Below are positions 50,256-58,129 of a stretch of DNA of 64,000 bases, one piece after another. Made by a program: the position numbers and the translations under genes. The notes beneath the pieces were generated by a model. The model was not told the DNA's origin. It searched no databases and worked only from the letters and a program-made list of their open reading frames with translations. Origin of the DNA: JACKJA01 sp050297015 (lineage in GTDB: Bacteria > Pseudomonadota > Alphaproteobacteria > Micavibrionales > Micavibrionaceae); contig JBNKRZ010000022.1 of the NCBI GenBank assembly GCA_050297015.1, forward strand, positions 1 through 64,000, given 5' to 3'. Positions within the stretch are counted from its first letter, which is position 1; each line of letters begins with the position of its first letter.

Positions 50256-51029
50256 GCAAACTCCCTTGCGGTGCGCCCCCGCTTATGACTTGACTGGTAG
50301 TCGGGGAGTTTACAAATCGCCAAAAACGATCCCTGTGATTTTAGCCGTGAAGCCTGTTGTATAGCACAAGCTCCCCGACCATAGGTCAAGGGTGTGCTTT
50401 TTTGGCAAGCACAAACCATTTTGGCGGGTTGTAAAGCCCGAAAGCCGTTGCGTATCGGCTTCATAGTCAGGATAGTTTGATTTAGGCAGGAATGGAAGAG
50501 TTAACGCTCTCAGGCAGTTATTTAAATTCCATAGGTAGTAAAAACATCAAAATTAAGGGCTTTGCATTACCCATATGTTACCCGCAGTCACAAAACAGCA
50601 TCCCAAACGCTTATAAACAAGCGTACACGGCCTCTGGAAAGAATGATTACCAATCCTCGGGTCTGGGAGAATGCCCTTCAAAAGGCGCTTATTTTCAAAA
50701 CAAGAAAAGTCAGTTAATACTGGCTGTTTAATGATAAAATATTTTCCATAGACTAAAAGGCATCAGCCCCATTCAACAAAGGTGGTTCGGCCTTCTTGCC
50801 AATTTTCATAGGTGACTGCCGCGTTCATGAAAATTTAAAATTGGTTTCCCGTACGTTACCCGCATATGCCGCCCAAGCTTATGACCCGAAGCCAGCCAAG
50901 CGGTATATCCACGCCCCAGTATGATCATTTATCAGTGTGTCGGTCTGCGAGAGAAATCTAGAGGTTTTCGATGAGATTCTGCGATGCCTGTCTTATTGTC
51001 GATGTGTAACTTTAACAAAGGAGGCATTA
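50256..51029. other. Non-coding stretch of the island with an inverted repeat
   Basis: No frame here has a credible ribosome site and recognisable product. One hairpin stands out: AATTTTCAT at 50801-50809 pairs with ATGAAAATT at 50827-50835. TTACCCGCA occurs twice (near 50579 and 50857). Because it precedes the replication genes of a P4-like element, it could include a replication or regulatory site, but that is a guess. Confidence 0.3.
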
Positions 51030-51251
51030 ATGACCACACCACCAAAAACAATCTCGCTCAAGGAACTTTGCAAGGAGCATAAACTCTGTCCGCGTCTTTC
51101 GCGTATGTTGCTCCGTGAGGCGGCAAAGGACGAAAAGAAGCATCCAAACCTTGCCAAGCATCATAAGCCTCGTACGGCATGGATCTGGAACCAAGGCTCG
51201 AAAGCATTAGAAGAAGCCCTAAACATCCTCCAGCCCAAAAAATCAGCCTAA
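51030..51251 (+). CDS. Small basic hypothetical protein (73 aa)
   Basis: ATG 51030 has an excellent AAAGGAGG ribosome site. The product is Lys/Arg-rich (SLKELCKEHKLCPRLSRMLL, then KHHKPRTAWIWNQGS), which suggests DNA or RNA binding with a helix-turn-helix-like first half, but I do not recognise the family. It is followed by a strong bidirectional terminator shared with the convergent replication operon. Confidence 0.75.
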   Translation: MTTPPKTISLKELCKEHKLCPRLSRMLLREAAKDEKKHPNLAKHHKPRTAWIWNQGSKALEEALNILQPKKSA

Positions 51252-51256
51252 TTTAA

Positions 51257-51310
51257 AAGTCGTGCCAAAACTATATGTACACATAATATTGGCACGACTT
51301 CTTTTTTATT
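51257..51310. terminator. Bidirectional intrinsic terminator
   Basis: AAGTCGTGCCAA at 51257-51268 pairs perfectly with TTGGCACGACTT at 51289-51300, followed by CTTTTTTA; an AAAA stretch precedes it. It ends both the 73-residue gene and the minus-strand replication operon, whose last codons overlap its tail. Confidence 0.85.
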
Positions 51311-52562
51311 TCAGACTCCATACAGTCTTGACGCCTTTTCCCTTCTGTTCGGCTATAAGTTCAAGCTCACGAATAACCGTCCTCTTGCTCACACCAACGC
51401 CCTTAGCTAATAACGCACTTAAGATTGCAGAAGACGACATAGCTCCATCATCCAGTAGCTCAGCAATCAACTCGCCTAGATTTGGCTCAGCTTTTGGCCT
51501 TCCTACAGCGTTAGAAGGATCTAGACAATCTGCGCCATAATCAGCTACTGAGAGCCACTTCAACTCTGGCATCTCAGTCTTTGTTCCTCCAACCAATTCA
51601 AAAAGTAAAGTATCACCTGCCGCAGCCCAATTACTTTTCACATGCGCCAATCCAGATACCTTCGGGTCATCACGTGATGCACCAATGTGTAAGACTGATC
51701 TAGCCCGTGCTACGAAAGCAACCGAACCCAACCCTTTATGCAAAGGATTTTCACTACCTGCCTTGGTCATATGCTTTACACCAATCACACAGATATTATG
51801 TTCACGTGCCAAATCATCAATGTAAGACAGAAACTCTGTCACTTCATTAAATCGATGTGCATCAATCCCGCTTCCCATATATGTTAAAATAGGATCTATG
51901 ATCACTAAATCGGGCTTAAAGCTATGAATCTTGGCTTCTAGCATTTGAATGCCCTCTTTCGTCAAAGGCTTAAACCGTCCCTGAAAATGAATAGTATTAG
52001 GCTCTAAATTTGCACCCGCTTTCTCCAAACGAGGTCGCATTGTCCTCGCAGGATCATCTTCTGCATTCAGTATCAACACTCGGCCTTTAGGCAGTCTCTC
52101 TTTGCTGAAGGGCAACTTACCGCCCTTAGAGCACAATGCCGCTAAAAACATAGTAAAATAAGATTTTCCGCGTCCCGGATGCCCATCTAAAAATACAAGA
52201 CAACCACGCGGCAAATACGGATACCAGTACCAATCCACTTCCTCAGTCTCCACATCCGCCATATCAGAAAAGTTTTCACCAGCTTCCTCTTCATATCGTG
52301 ATGTACTTTTCATGATCGCGTTCACTTCCTTTTTAGAAAGTGGTGGCTTACATAAGCTTGTGTTTATCCTGTGCAATAGCTTGCGAGAAACCTCATAGGA
52401 GAGATCCTTCCGCCTCAGCGAACACCCTAATTTGAAAAGCGTATCGTTACGCCCCCCAGTCACAAAAGCATTCTTCTTGTCAGGAACAATATCTATTTTA
52501 ACAGAGCGTTTTTCTCGTAGCTTTTGCAAAACATTAGTTGGTAATATCTGTGCCTGTTTCAT
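51306..52562 (-). CDS. RepA-like RecA-fold ATPase with primase C-terminal domain
   Basis: Residues 34-90 resemble the PriCT-1 domain (FVTGGRNDTLFKLGCSLRRK). A RecA-like ATPase follows with Walker A GHPGRGKS at 127-134 and Walker B LVIIDPILTYMG near 219-230. The end (SSSAILSALLAKGVGVSKRT) looks like a winged helix. It probably acts as the element's replication helicase. ATG 52562 has a GGGAGGT ribosome site. It lies two bases after the primase gene. Confidence 0.85.
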   Translation of the reverse strand: MKQAQILPTNVLQKLREKRSVKIDIVPDKKNAFVTGGRNDTLFKLGCSLRRKDLSYEVSRKLLHRINTSLCKPPLSKKEVNAIMKSTSRYEEEAGENFSDMADVETEEVDWYWYPYLPRGCLVFLDGHPGRGKSYFTMFLAALCSKGGKLPFSKERLPKGRVLILNAEDDPARTMRPRLEKAGANLEPNTIHFQGRFKPLTKEGIQMLEAKIHSFKPDLVIIDPILTYMGSGIDAHRFNEVTEFLSYIDDLAREHNICVIGVKHMTKAGSENPLHKGLGSVAFVARARSVLHIGASRDDPKVSGLAHVKSNWAAAGDTLLFELVGGTKTEMPELKWLSVADYGADCLDPSNAVGRPKAEPNLGELIAELLDDGAMSSSAILSALLAKGVGVSKRTVIRELELIAEQKGKGVKTVWSLK

Positions 52563-52564
52563 GG

Positions 52565-53080
52565 TTAAACCTCCCACTTATAGCGCTTGCCTGACACATG
52601 ACGGCTTGGTGGAAGGATGATATAGCCATCCTTACCGCCGCCCCGAATATCAAGGCCGGACATAGCGTTGTTTTTAGCTTTTAGATCGGTATGAACAAAA
52701 AGGTGAAAGCCTTTACCTGTTCTTGAACGGAGAGTTTCAAAATCTTCCAACTCCAACTCTTCAAAGGTTTTTTTGCCTTTTTTTCCATCGAAATCTAAAG
52801 CGAACAGACCTGCAATTAGAGGGCTGCCAATATTGGCTTCAGGATATTGAGACCACCATTCTTTAATTTGCTTCGCATCAGCCGTTGCATCTTTAAATCC
52901 GCCTTTTGTGATCGGATGCTTTCCTTCGTGTTCACATTTACGACTACCACATAGACATTCACCATTTTCATCAATTCCGAAGACAGGAAAGATCAGCAAA
53001 CCCCATTCAGCATATGCCATTGCAGCCATCTTCAAATTTTTCGATTGCATGGCTTTTGTGATTTTGAATTTTTTACCCAT
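52565..53080 (-). CDS. Bifunctional primase-polymerase N-terminal domain protein
   Basis: The 171-residue protein starts MGKKFKITKAMQSKN and has AMAYAEWGLLIFPVFG, a Cys/His cluster (Cys42, Cys44, Cys49, His51) and the catalytic FALDFDG with Asp96 and Asp98. SRTGKGFHLFVHT and GLDIRGGGKDGYIILPPS follow, all typical of prim-pol domains on plasmids and satellites. With the adjacent RepA-like ATPase it would make a split primase-helicase. ATG 53080 has a GGAGGTG ribosome site. It overlaps the AlpA-like gene by eight bases. Confidence 0.9.
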   Translation of the reverse strand: MGKKFKITKAMQSKNLKMAAMAYAEWGLLIFPVFGIDENGECLCGSRKCEHEGKHPITKGGFKDATADAKQIKEWWSQYPEANIGSPLIAGLFALDFDGKKGKKTFEELELEDFETLRSRTGKGFHLFVHTDLKAKNNAMSGLDIRGGGKDGYIILPPSRHVSGKRYKWEV

Positions 53081-53285
53081 GAGTAACACCTCCACGTCTT
53101 TTGCGTTGTGCTTCCAGCCATTCTAAAATTTCAGTGCGATCCCAACAGATTTTTTGGGCGCTTAGATAAATGCGCTTGGGAAACAAGAGGTCTTTTTCCA
53201 GTTTCAGTAAATGTGAGTTGGAATACGATATGCCCATTTCCGCTAAGTCAGTGCGGGTGAGCAAGGTTTTGTGCTTATCATTCAT
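53073..53285 (-). CDS. AlpA-like helix-turn-helix regulator / excisionase
   Basis: A 70-residue protein with a MerR-type winged helix: LLTRTDLAEMGISYSNSHLL then PKRIYLSAQKICWDRTEILEWL. AlpA-like proteins in P4-type elements control integrase expression or assist excision. It overlaps the primase gene. Its ATG follows CAAAGGAGCTAAATATG-type spacing with an AAGGAG site. Confidence 0.85.
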   Translation of the reverse strand: MNDKHKTLLTRTDLAEMGISYSNSHLLKLEKDLLFPKRIYLSAQKICWDRTEILEWLEAQRKRRGGVTHG

Positions 53286-53389
53286 ATTTAGCTCCTTTGT
53301 AAAAATTGATAAGGAGCTATCTATTAATCACACATTTTTCTGTGTTCGTGAAATAACTTGTCCTGAAATCATTGCAGGACAAACCAGAC

Positions 53390-54028
53390 TTATTGTTCTT
53401 CTCTTATCCGTTTCAGTTCGGCGTCCAAATTATTTCCAATCCACGTTTTAGAGGGCGCACCTACTGATCCATCTTTCAAATAATCTTTATAAGCGTTTGC
53501 AAGTGATCTTTCTGTAACCTTGCCTCGAACCAATTTACGCACCTCCGGTAAAATTGACTTCAAATAATCTTTGTTATGCTTAGGCCGTCTACCGGCCTTT
53601 TTATGGGATAGAGGATTTAACTCCTTAGGCATTTCAATCCAGAAACACCTTCTAGTCATATCGACGCCCCCATATCCGTCCTGCATCTCCTGCTCAATCA
53701 GAAGAAAATCCTTTGCTGATATTCTAAAATGAGGAGGCTTCCATACATCAATATCGCCGCAATCAGGTTCTTCATCCCATGCCTTAGAGGGTGCGTATAT
53801 TGTCACATCATCGCCCTTTACGAATTGAGACAGTTTCTTAAACGTCTGATCAGCCATGTATTTATTGCGTAGAAATACCTTACTTACAGGCTTGGGTTTC
53901 TCTCGGAGACCTTGAAGGATTTGAAGCGGACGTTCTGTCCACTCCTTGCCAAACTGTTGATTTCCTAGAAAATTAAAAACCTCTTCTGGAGTCTTCAAGT
54001 TTCGTTCTTGGAATATTGATGTCTGCAT
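53390..54028 (-). CDS. Hypothetical island protein (212 aa)
   Basis: I do not recognise this protein. The middle has a WKPPHFRISAKDFLLIEQEM stretch, followed by a basic segment HKKAGRRPKHNKDYLKSIL, which suggests nucleic-acid binding. The frame overlaps the integrase 3' end by 56 bases if it begins at ATG 54028; no closer start has a better site. Position between integrase and AlpA-like gene suggests a role in element maintenance. Confidence 0.65.
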   Translation of the reverse strand: MQTSIFQERNLKTPEEVFNFLGNQQFGKEWTERPLQILQGLREKPKPVSKVFLRNKYMADQTFKKLSQFVKGDDVTIYAPSKAWDEEPDCGDIDVWKPPHFRISAKDFLLIEQEMQDGYGGVDMTRRCFWIEMPKELNPLSHKKAGRRPKHNKDYLKSILPEVRKLVRGKVTERSLANAYKDYLKDGSVGAPSKTWIGNNLDAELKRIREEQ

Positions 54029-55169
54029 CTGATTTCAGGCCAATAACATACTCAGCCCATTTATTCAGGGCTTCACGTTTTTCACGATCATAGCCGTATT
54101 GGTTATAAACACCAAGCACTCCTGCAAATGTTCCAGAGACGTGATTAAGTATCTTTTCAACCACATATGGGGGCACTTCCAGCTTTGCCATGCCAGAAGC
54201 TGCTGTGCGCCTCAAATCATGAAAAACCCAGTCACTGACGCCTAACACCTTATCAAGACGATATTTATATTTACCATGCCCAGACACAGGCGTTTTTCCA
54301 GTCGTCGTGAACACAAAATCAGAATGCAAGAAACGCGGCATATTCTCTAACATTTCAACGACTGGTAACGATAACGGTACAATATGTGCCTTGCCGTTCT
54401 TGGCGCGCTCCTTTGGAATCGTCCAAGTCTTGCTTTTCAAATCCAGTTCACTCCAGCGCATCTCTGATACCTCACCACGCCGTTGTGCGGTTAAAAGCAA
54501 GATTTGAAATAATGGACCAAATGGATAACCAAAATTACGACACGCATCGTAAAGTTTTTTAATCTCATCATCACTCAAAACACGATCACGCGGATTCTCT
54601 TTTGCAGGCTTTGGTGTGCCATGACATGGGCTGTGTTCGATATATGTGCGCTCAACGCACCAATTCAAAAACCTACTCAATGCAGCACGAGCACGATTAG
54701 CTTGTGTTGGTGTACCATCGGCGACAAGACGATCCAGAAAAGCAATAATGTCCCTGCGATGCAGATCAACTAAATTCATGTTGCCGTATTCTGCCATGAA
54801 CTTCTTAAGGCGTGAGTCAGAGCCAGCCCAGTCTTTGTTATGAACTTTGGCATACAACTGAATAAAACGCTCATAAGCTTCTTTGATTGTAAGCTTCTGT
54901 TCTGCTGCCTTATGCAATTCACCTTTTTCAGCTTGGGCGATAATCTCACTCGCTTTTGCTTTTGCTTCGGCAAGTGAAAAAGAGGGGTAAGTTCCAATGG
55001 TGTGTCTCTCAATTTTTCCTCGATAGCGCAGGCGAACATAGAAGGTTTTTGTTCCCATCTTGCTGACACGCAAGCCAAAACCTTTTGTGTAGGCATCACA
55101 AAATTCCTGCCGCTTTCCATTGGGCTTTATGTTTTCAACGAACTTCGCTGTGAGTGTTTTCTTTGCCAT
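53973..55169 (-). CDS. int: P4-type tyrosine recombinase (integrase)
   Basis: The 398-residue protein has the N-terminal DUF4102 domain (KFVENIKPNGKRQEFCDAYT, GFGLRVSKMGTKTFYVRLRY), an SAM-like core-binding domain, and a catalytic domain with Arg in LTAQRRGEVSEMRW, HDLRRTAASG, and the nucleophile Tyr in GVYNQYGYDREK. ATG 55169 (MAKKTLTAK) is preferred over an upstream TTG-type extension. It would catalyse integration at the tRNA-Met anticodon loop. It is 2.9 kb from attR, with the Septu-like pair in between. Confidence 0.95.
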   Translation of the reverse strand: MAKKTLTAKFVENIKPNGKRQEFCDAYTKGFGLRVSKMGTKTFYVRLRYRGKIERHTIGTYPSFSLAEAKAKASEIIAQAEKGELHKAAEQKLTIKEAYERFIQLYAKVHNKDWAGSDSRLKKFMAEYGNMNLVDLHRRDIIAFLDRLVADGTPTQANRARAALSRFLNWCVERTYIEHSPCHGTPKPAKENPRDRVLSDDEIKKLYDACRNFGYPFGPLFQILLLTAQRRGEVSEMRWSELDLKSKTWTIPKERAKNGKAHIVPLSLPVVEMLENMPRFLHSDFVFTTTGKTPVSGHGKYKYRLDKVLGVSDWVFHDLRRTAASGMAKLEVPPYVVEKILNHVSGTFAGVLGVYNQYGYDREKREALNKWAEYVIGLKSDADINIPRTKLEDSRRGF

Positions 55170-55365
55170 ACAAGAAAAATAAGATAAAGGCAGAGAATTT
55201 CTCAACATCGTTTATCGAGAACAACTTATTGCAACTGAATAGATTCTTATGGATTATGTTGGCTTGTATCGTAAAAAACATAGACAACGCACGCATTATC
55301 GCAAATTCTTATAATGCACCGAAATTAAGTGAATGTTCTGGAATAGCTTATCGGAGTAAATCACC

Positions 55366-56997
55366 TTGAAGTTTCATGTAAGAAAACCCAAGAGTCCCCT
55401 TTCATTAGATCAGGTTCCCGGATTCATTCTGATGCAAGACAACTGGAATGATTACAGTTTCCAAACACAATACCAACTCTACTATTTGGATGGAATTAAC
55501 GAACCTGTTTTCATCGACAGTGTAAAAATCCTCAAAAAAGGGCAAATCGCCGCAGATACCCTACAGCTTAACGATGACTTTGAAAAATTGACTGATCAAT
55601 TCTGTTCTATTGGGCAGTCGCTTGATTACTATGAGAGGCTCTCCTCTCTAGGTGTTGAGATAAGAGATAAAGTTCTTCTGTCTCTCCGAGATATAGTAAA
55701 ATCGCCTGATATAATTCCTGTATTCGAGAATGAAGAAGGCTGGAGTGTCTCGCTCTTTCGTGATTACAAGAAGGAATATGCTGACGAATTTATTGCGCTT
55801 GCCAAGGCATTGCTATCACAAGACTACACCAAAGTAGCAGCTGAGGACCTTGAGTTTCGCTTCCATATGACAGGATGGGAGAACCCAATATCGTTTGACT
55901 TCACTTCACCGAAAATAGGTATTCCAAGCCCTTTTAACCAAAGAGCGCAAACACTTCCTAGCCGCATTGTGGCTTTGATTGGAAGAAATGGGTCGGGGAA
56001 AAGTACCTTTCTTGCACGACTGGCAAGGGTTAGCCATGCTTCAGTAAAAGATAGAACGAAAAAATTGAAAGAATTGGGAAGAATAGAACCTGAGGGAATT
56101 GGTTTTCCTCGCATCATCACATTTTCATACTCGGCTTTTGATAGCTTTCACTTACCCGGCGTTACGGTTGCAGAAAGAGAACAGATTGTGAATGACATGG
56201 AAAAAGGGGAGGGCAGATTCATATTCTGCGGCCTGAGAGATATAACAAAAGAGCTTAAAATGGATATATCTCAACAGAATCCGTTTTCCGATTATCAGGA
56301 ACATAAAGACCGATTGTCTCAAACTCTGTTGAAGCCAATTAATGTACTGGCGGATGAATTCGTGCGCTCCTTAGCTCTAATCGAGAAAAATAATAACGTC
56401 GATTTATTTAATTCTGCACTCGAAATTGTTTCAAGTGATCCATCCTTCGGTCCGACGTATGATGTGATGACTTTTGAAACACTGAAAGCAGGAGCAAATG
56501 AAACCTTCCTGAGATGGAGCACAGGTCACAAAATTGTTATGCAGATCATCGTAAACTTGGTTGCCTATACAGTTCCAAGATCACTAGTGTTATTCGATGA
56601 ACCAGAAACCCACCTTCATCCGCCTCTTCTCGCCACTCTTATGCACACCGTGCGCCACATTCTTGATAACAAGAAAGCCTTCGCAATAGTTGCCACGCAC
56701 TCCCCTGTGGTTGTGCAAGAAACATTATCTAAACATGTAATAATCGTACGCCGGGAAGGTGAGTTGACCGACACTGTGCAGTCAAAGATCGAAACTTTTG
56801 GTGAGAATATAGGAACACTTACGGCGGAAGTATTTGGTTTCGTTCCGAGAGCAACTGATTATCATAAAGTTTTGCGAAGACTGGTTAAGGAATTTGATGA
56901 TATTGAAAAAATAGAGGCTTTGTTCGCGAGGAACGGTTTGAGCATGCAAGCCAGAGCATATGTGATGAGTTTATTTGCTTCAAAGGGCGAAGAATAA
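55366..56997 (+). CDS. Septu-like PtuA ATPase
   Basis: A 543-residue AAA/ABC-type ATPase with Walker A GRNGSGKST at 206-214, Walker B LVLFDEPETHLHP near 407-419 and the switch histidine in AIVATHSPVVVQE. There is no TOPRIM domain, so it is not a full OLD nuclease. Start is TTG 55366, supported by GGAG nine bases upstream; the next in-frame ATG is 22 codons in. Its stop overlaps the HNH gene by one base. ATPase plus HNH is the layout of Septu defence; retron-associated variants are possible, but no retron is seen. Confidence 0.8.
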   Translation: MKFHVRKPKSPLSLDQVPGFILMQDNWNDYSFQTQYQLYYLDGINEPVFIDSVKILKKGQIAADTLQLNDDFEKLTDQFCSIGQSLDYYERLSSLGVEIRDKVLLSLRDIVKSPDIIPVFENEEGWSVSLFRDYKKEYADEFIALAKALLSQDYTKVAAEDLEFRFHMTGWENPISFDFTSPKIGIPSPFNQRAQTLPSRIVALIGRNGSGKSTFLARLARVSHASVKDRTKKLKELGRIEPEGIGFPRIITFSYSAFDSFHLPGVTVAEREQIVNDMEKGEGRFIFCGLRDITKELKMDISQQNPFSDYQEHKDRLSQTLLKPINVLADEFVRSLALIEKNNNVDLFNSALEIVSSDPSFGPTYDVMTFETLKAGANETFLRWSTGHKIVMQIIVNLVAYTVPRSLVLFDEPETHLHPPLLATLMHTVRHILDNKKAFAIVATHSPVVVQETLSKHVIIVRREGELTDTVQSKIETFGENIGTLTAEVFGFVPRATDYHKVLRRLVKEFDDIEKIEALFARNGLSMQARAYVMSLFASKGEE

Positions 56998-57863
56998 TGT
57001 GGAAGCTGCAAGCACCAGACTCTGATCCAGACCAACTTAAATCAGATTTATCTGATGCTCTGACACTTAAGAATGGTACGCCTGTGTATCCTATAAGCAA
57101 CGCAGAGAAGAATAATGTCCTCACTGTTTATGGGCGCTATGATGCTCTGAATGGAGAGCCTCACACGGATTTGGAGGCTCTGCATCTCGGTAATCCGTTG
57201 TTATCTGCTATTGAGGATGCATACAACGAAGTCCAGATGAACAGAAGACTCAGCGATTTGCGTGACAGGCTTCTATTAAGCGCTACTATTTGCCCATATT
57301 GTGGTTTTGGTGAGGTTACTGATCTGGATCATCATCTCCCAAAATCTCGTTATAAGGGGTTGGCAATATATCCGAATAATCTCGTACCTTGTTGTGGACC
57401 GTGCAACGGCAAAAAAAGAGCGGTAGCCGGTGCCGCAGCCACAAGCCAGTTTCACCATACATATTTAGGAACTTTGCCGGATGATGTGTTTTTTGTTGCC
57501 CAAGCCGATCTCTCCTCAGATGCTCTAAATGTTACATTTGAGATACGGCAAGTTACAGGAATGTCAGATGAAACATTCCAGAGATTGACTTATCAGGTGC
57601 AGCGTCTTGAGTTGAATGATCGTTATCAGGAACAGATCAATGTCTATATTGGCTCACTATCTTCGTCTCTGATAGAGGCATACGGAGAGATGAACGATGC
57701 TGTATTAGTTAGAGCGTTTCTTGAACGGTCAGCAGAAAACAATGCTGAAATTTTTGGCAAAAATGATTGGCGACCTGTTTTGCTCAGGGCTTTATCTGTT
57801 TGTGACGCGTTTTGCGCCGGAGGCTTTAAGAAAGCCTTGGGGCAAGTTGTTGCGGGCGCGTGA
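56997..57863 (+). CDS. Septu-like PtuB HNH endonuclease
   Basis: The 288-residue protein has a zinc-supported HNH motif: Cys99-x2-Cys102 in CPYCGFG, Asp111-His112-His113 in TDLDHHLPKSR, the Asn in YPNNLVP, and Cys133-x2-Cys136 in CCGPCNGKKR. It would be the DNA- or RNA-cleaving effector of the pair. The start ATG shares its A with the TAA of the ATPase gene, so the two are translated together. It is the last gene before attR. Confidence 0.82.
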   Translation: MWKLQAPDSDPDQLKSDLSDALTLKNGTPVYPISNAEKNNVLTVYGRYDALNGEPHTDLEALHLGNPLLSAIEDAYNEVQMNRRLSDLRDRLLLSATICPYCGFGEVTDLDHHLPKSRYKGLAIYPNNLVPCCGPCNGKKRAVAGAAATSQFHHTYLGTLPDDVFFVAQADLSSDALNVTFEIRQVTGMSDETFQRLTYQVQRLELNDRYQEQINVYIGSLSSSLIEAYGEMNDAVLVRAFLERSAENNAEIFGKNDWRPVLLRALSVCDAFCAGGFKKALGQVVAGA

Positions 57864-58021
57864 TGTTTAGTGGGTAACTTTTGGGGTATCAGCGGCGGTG
57901 AATTAATCTGAATAGGTTTGAGTGAATTATCACGAGTCCAGAGCCTGAAACCGGTACCCACATTGCCATAGAGAAAACAAGATCAAAAAGCATCAAACAG
58001 ATTCCAAGACGCCCAAGGCCA

Positions 58022-58067
58022 AATCATAATCCATGTGTCGGGGGTTCAAGTCCCTCCTCCGCTACCA
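58022..58067 (+). pseudogene. 3' half of the interrupted tRNA-Met gene, with attR core
   Basis: The first 11 bases (58022-58032) repeat the attL core AATCATAATCC. The following 35 bases complete the anticodon stem, give T-arm GGGGG-TTCAAGT-CCCTC and acceptor strand CTCCGCT with CCA. CTCCGCT pairs fully with GGCGGAG at 44486, but not with GGCGGTG of the intact island tRNA. There is no 5' half here, so the fragment is not functional alone. Upstream 57864-58021 shows no gene. Confidence 0.85.
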
Positions 58068-58129
58068 ATTTCTTCTTTTTCGCTCTTTTTCTTTCTGTTC
58101 TTTTTTTGTTAAAGATTTACCCGAAAACC

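Larger units (their letters stand above)
44528..58032. mobile_element. Integrated P4-like mobile island with defence cargo (about 13.5 kb)
   Basis: The interval is bounded by the 11-base core within two halves of a tRNA-Met gene. It holds a P4-type integrase, an AlpA-like regulator, a primase-polymerase fragment and a RecA-like ATPase, all on the minus strand. Cargo on both flanks looks like anti-phage defence. It also carries a complete diverged tRNA-Met. Base composition is more AT-rich than the flanks. No structural phage or conjugation genes are seen, which suggests a satellite or integrative mobilisable element. Confidence 0.85.

Noticed and set aside
50252..50464. A 70-residue minus-strand frame upstream of the GIY-YIG gene
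   Set aside because: No ribosome site, composition unlike a protein, no recognisable motif.
50492..50731. A 79-residue plus-strand frame in the island gap
   Set aside because: No ribosome site and no family resemblance; looks like chance or a decayed sequence.
44655..58067. Taking the intact tRNA at 44655-44730 as the host tRNA rebuilt by integration, with attR as its displaced 3' end
   Set aside because: The 46-base match to 58022-58067 has five mismatches, and the 3' half at attR does not pair fully with GGCGGTG; it pairs perfectly with GGCGGAG of the broken gene at 44486. It remains the main alternative.
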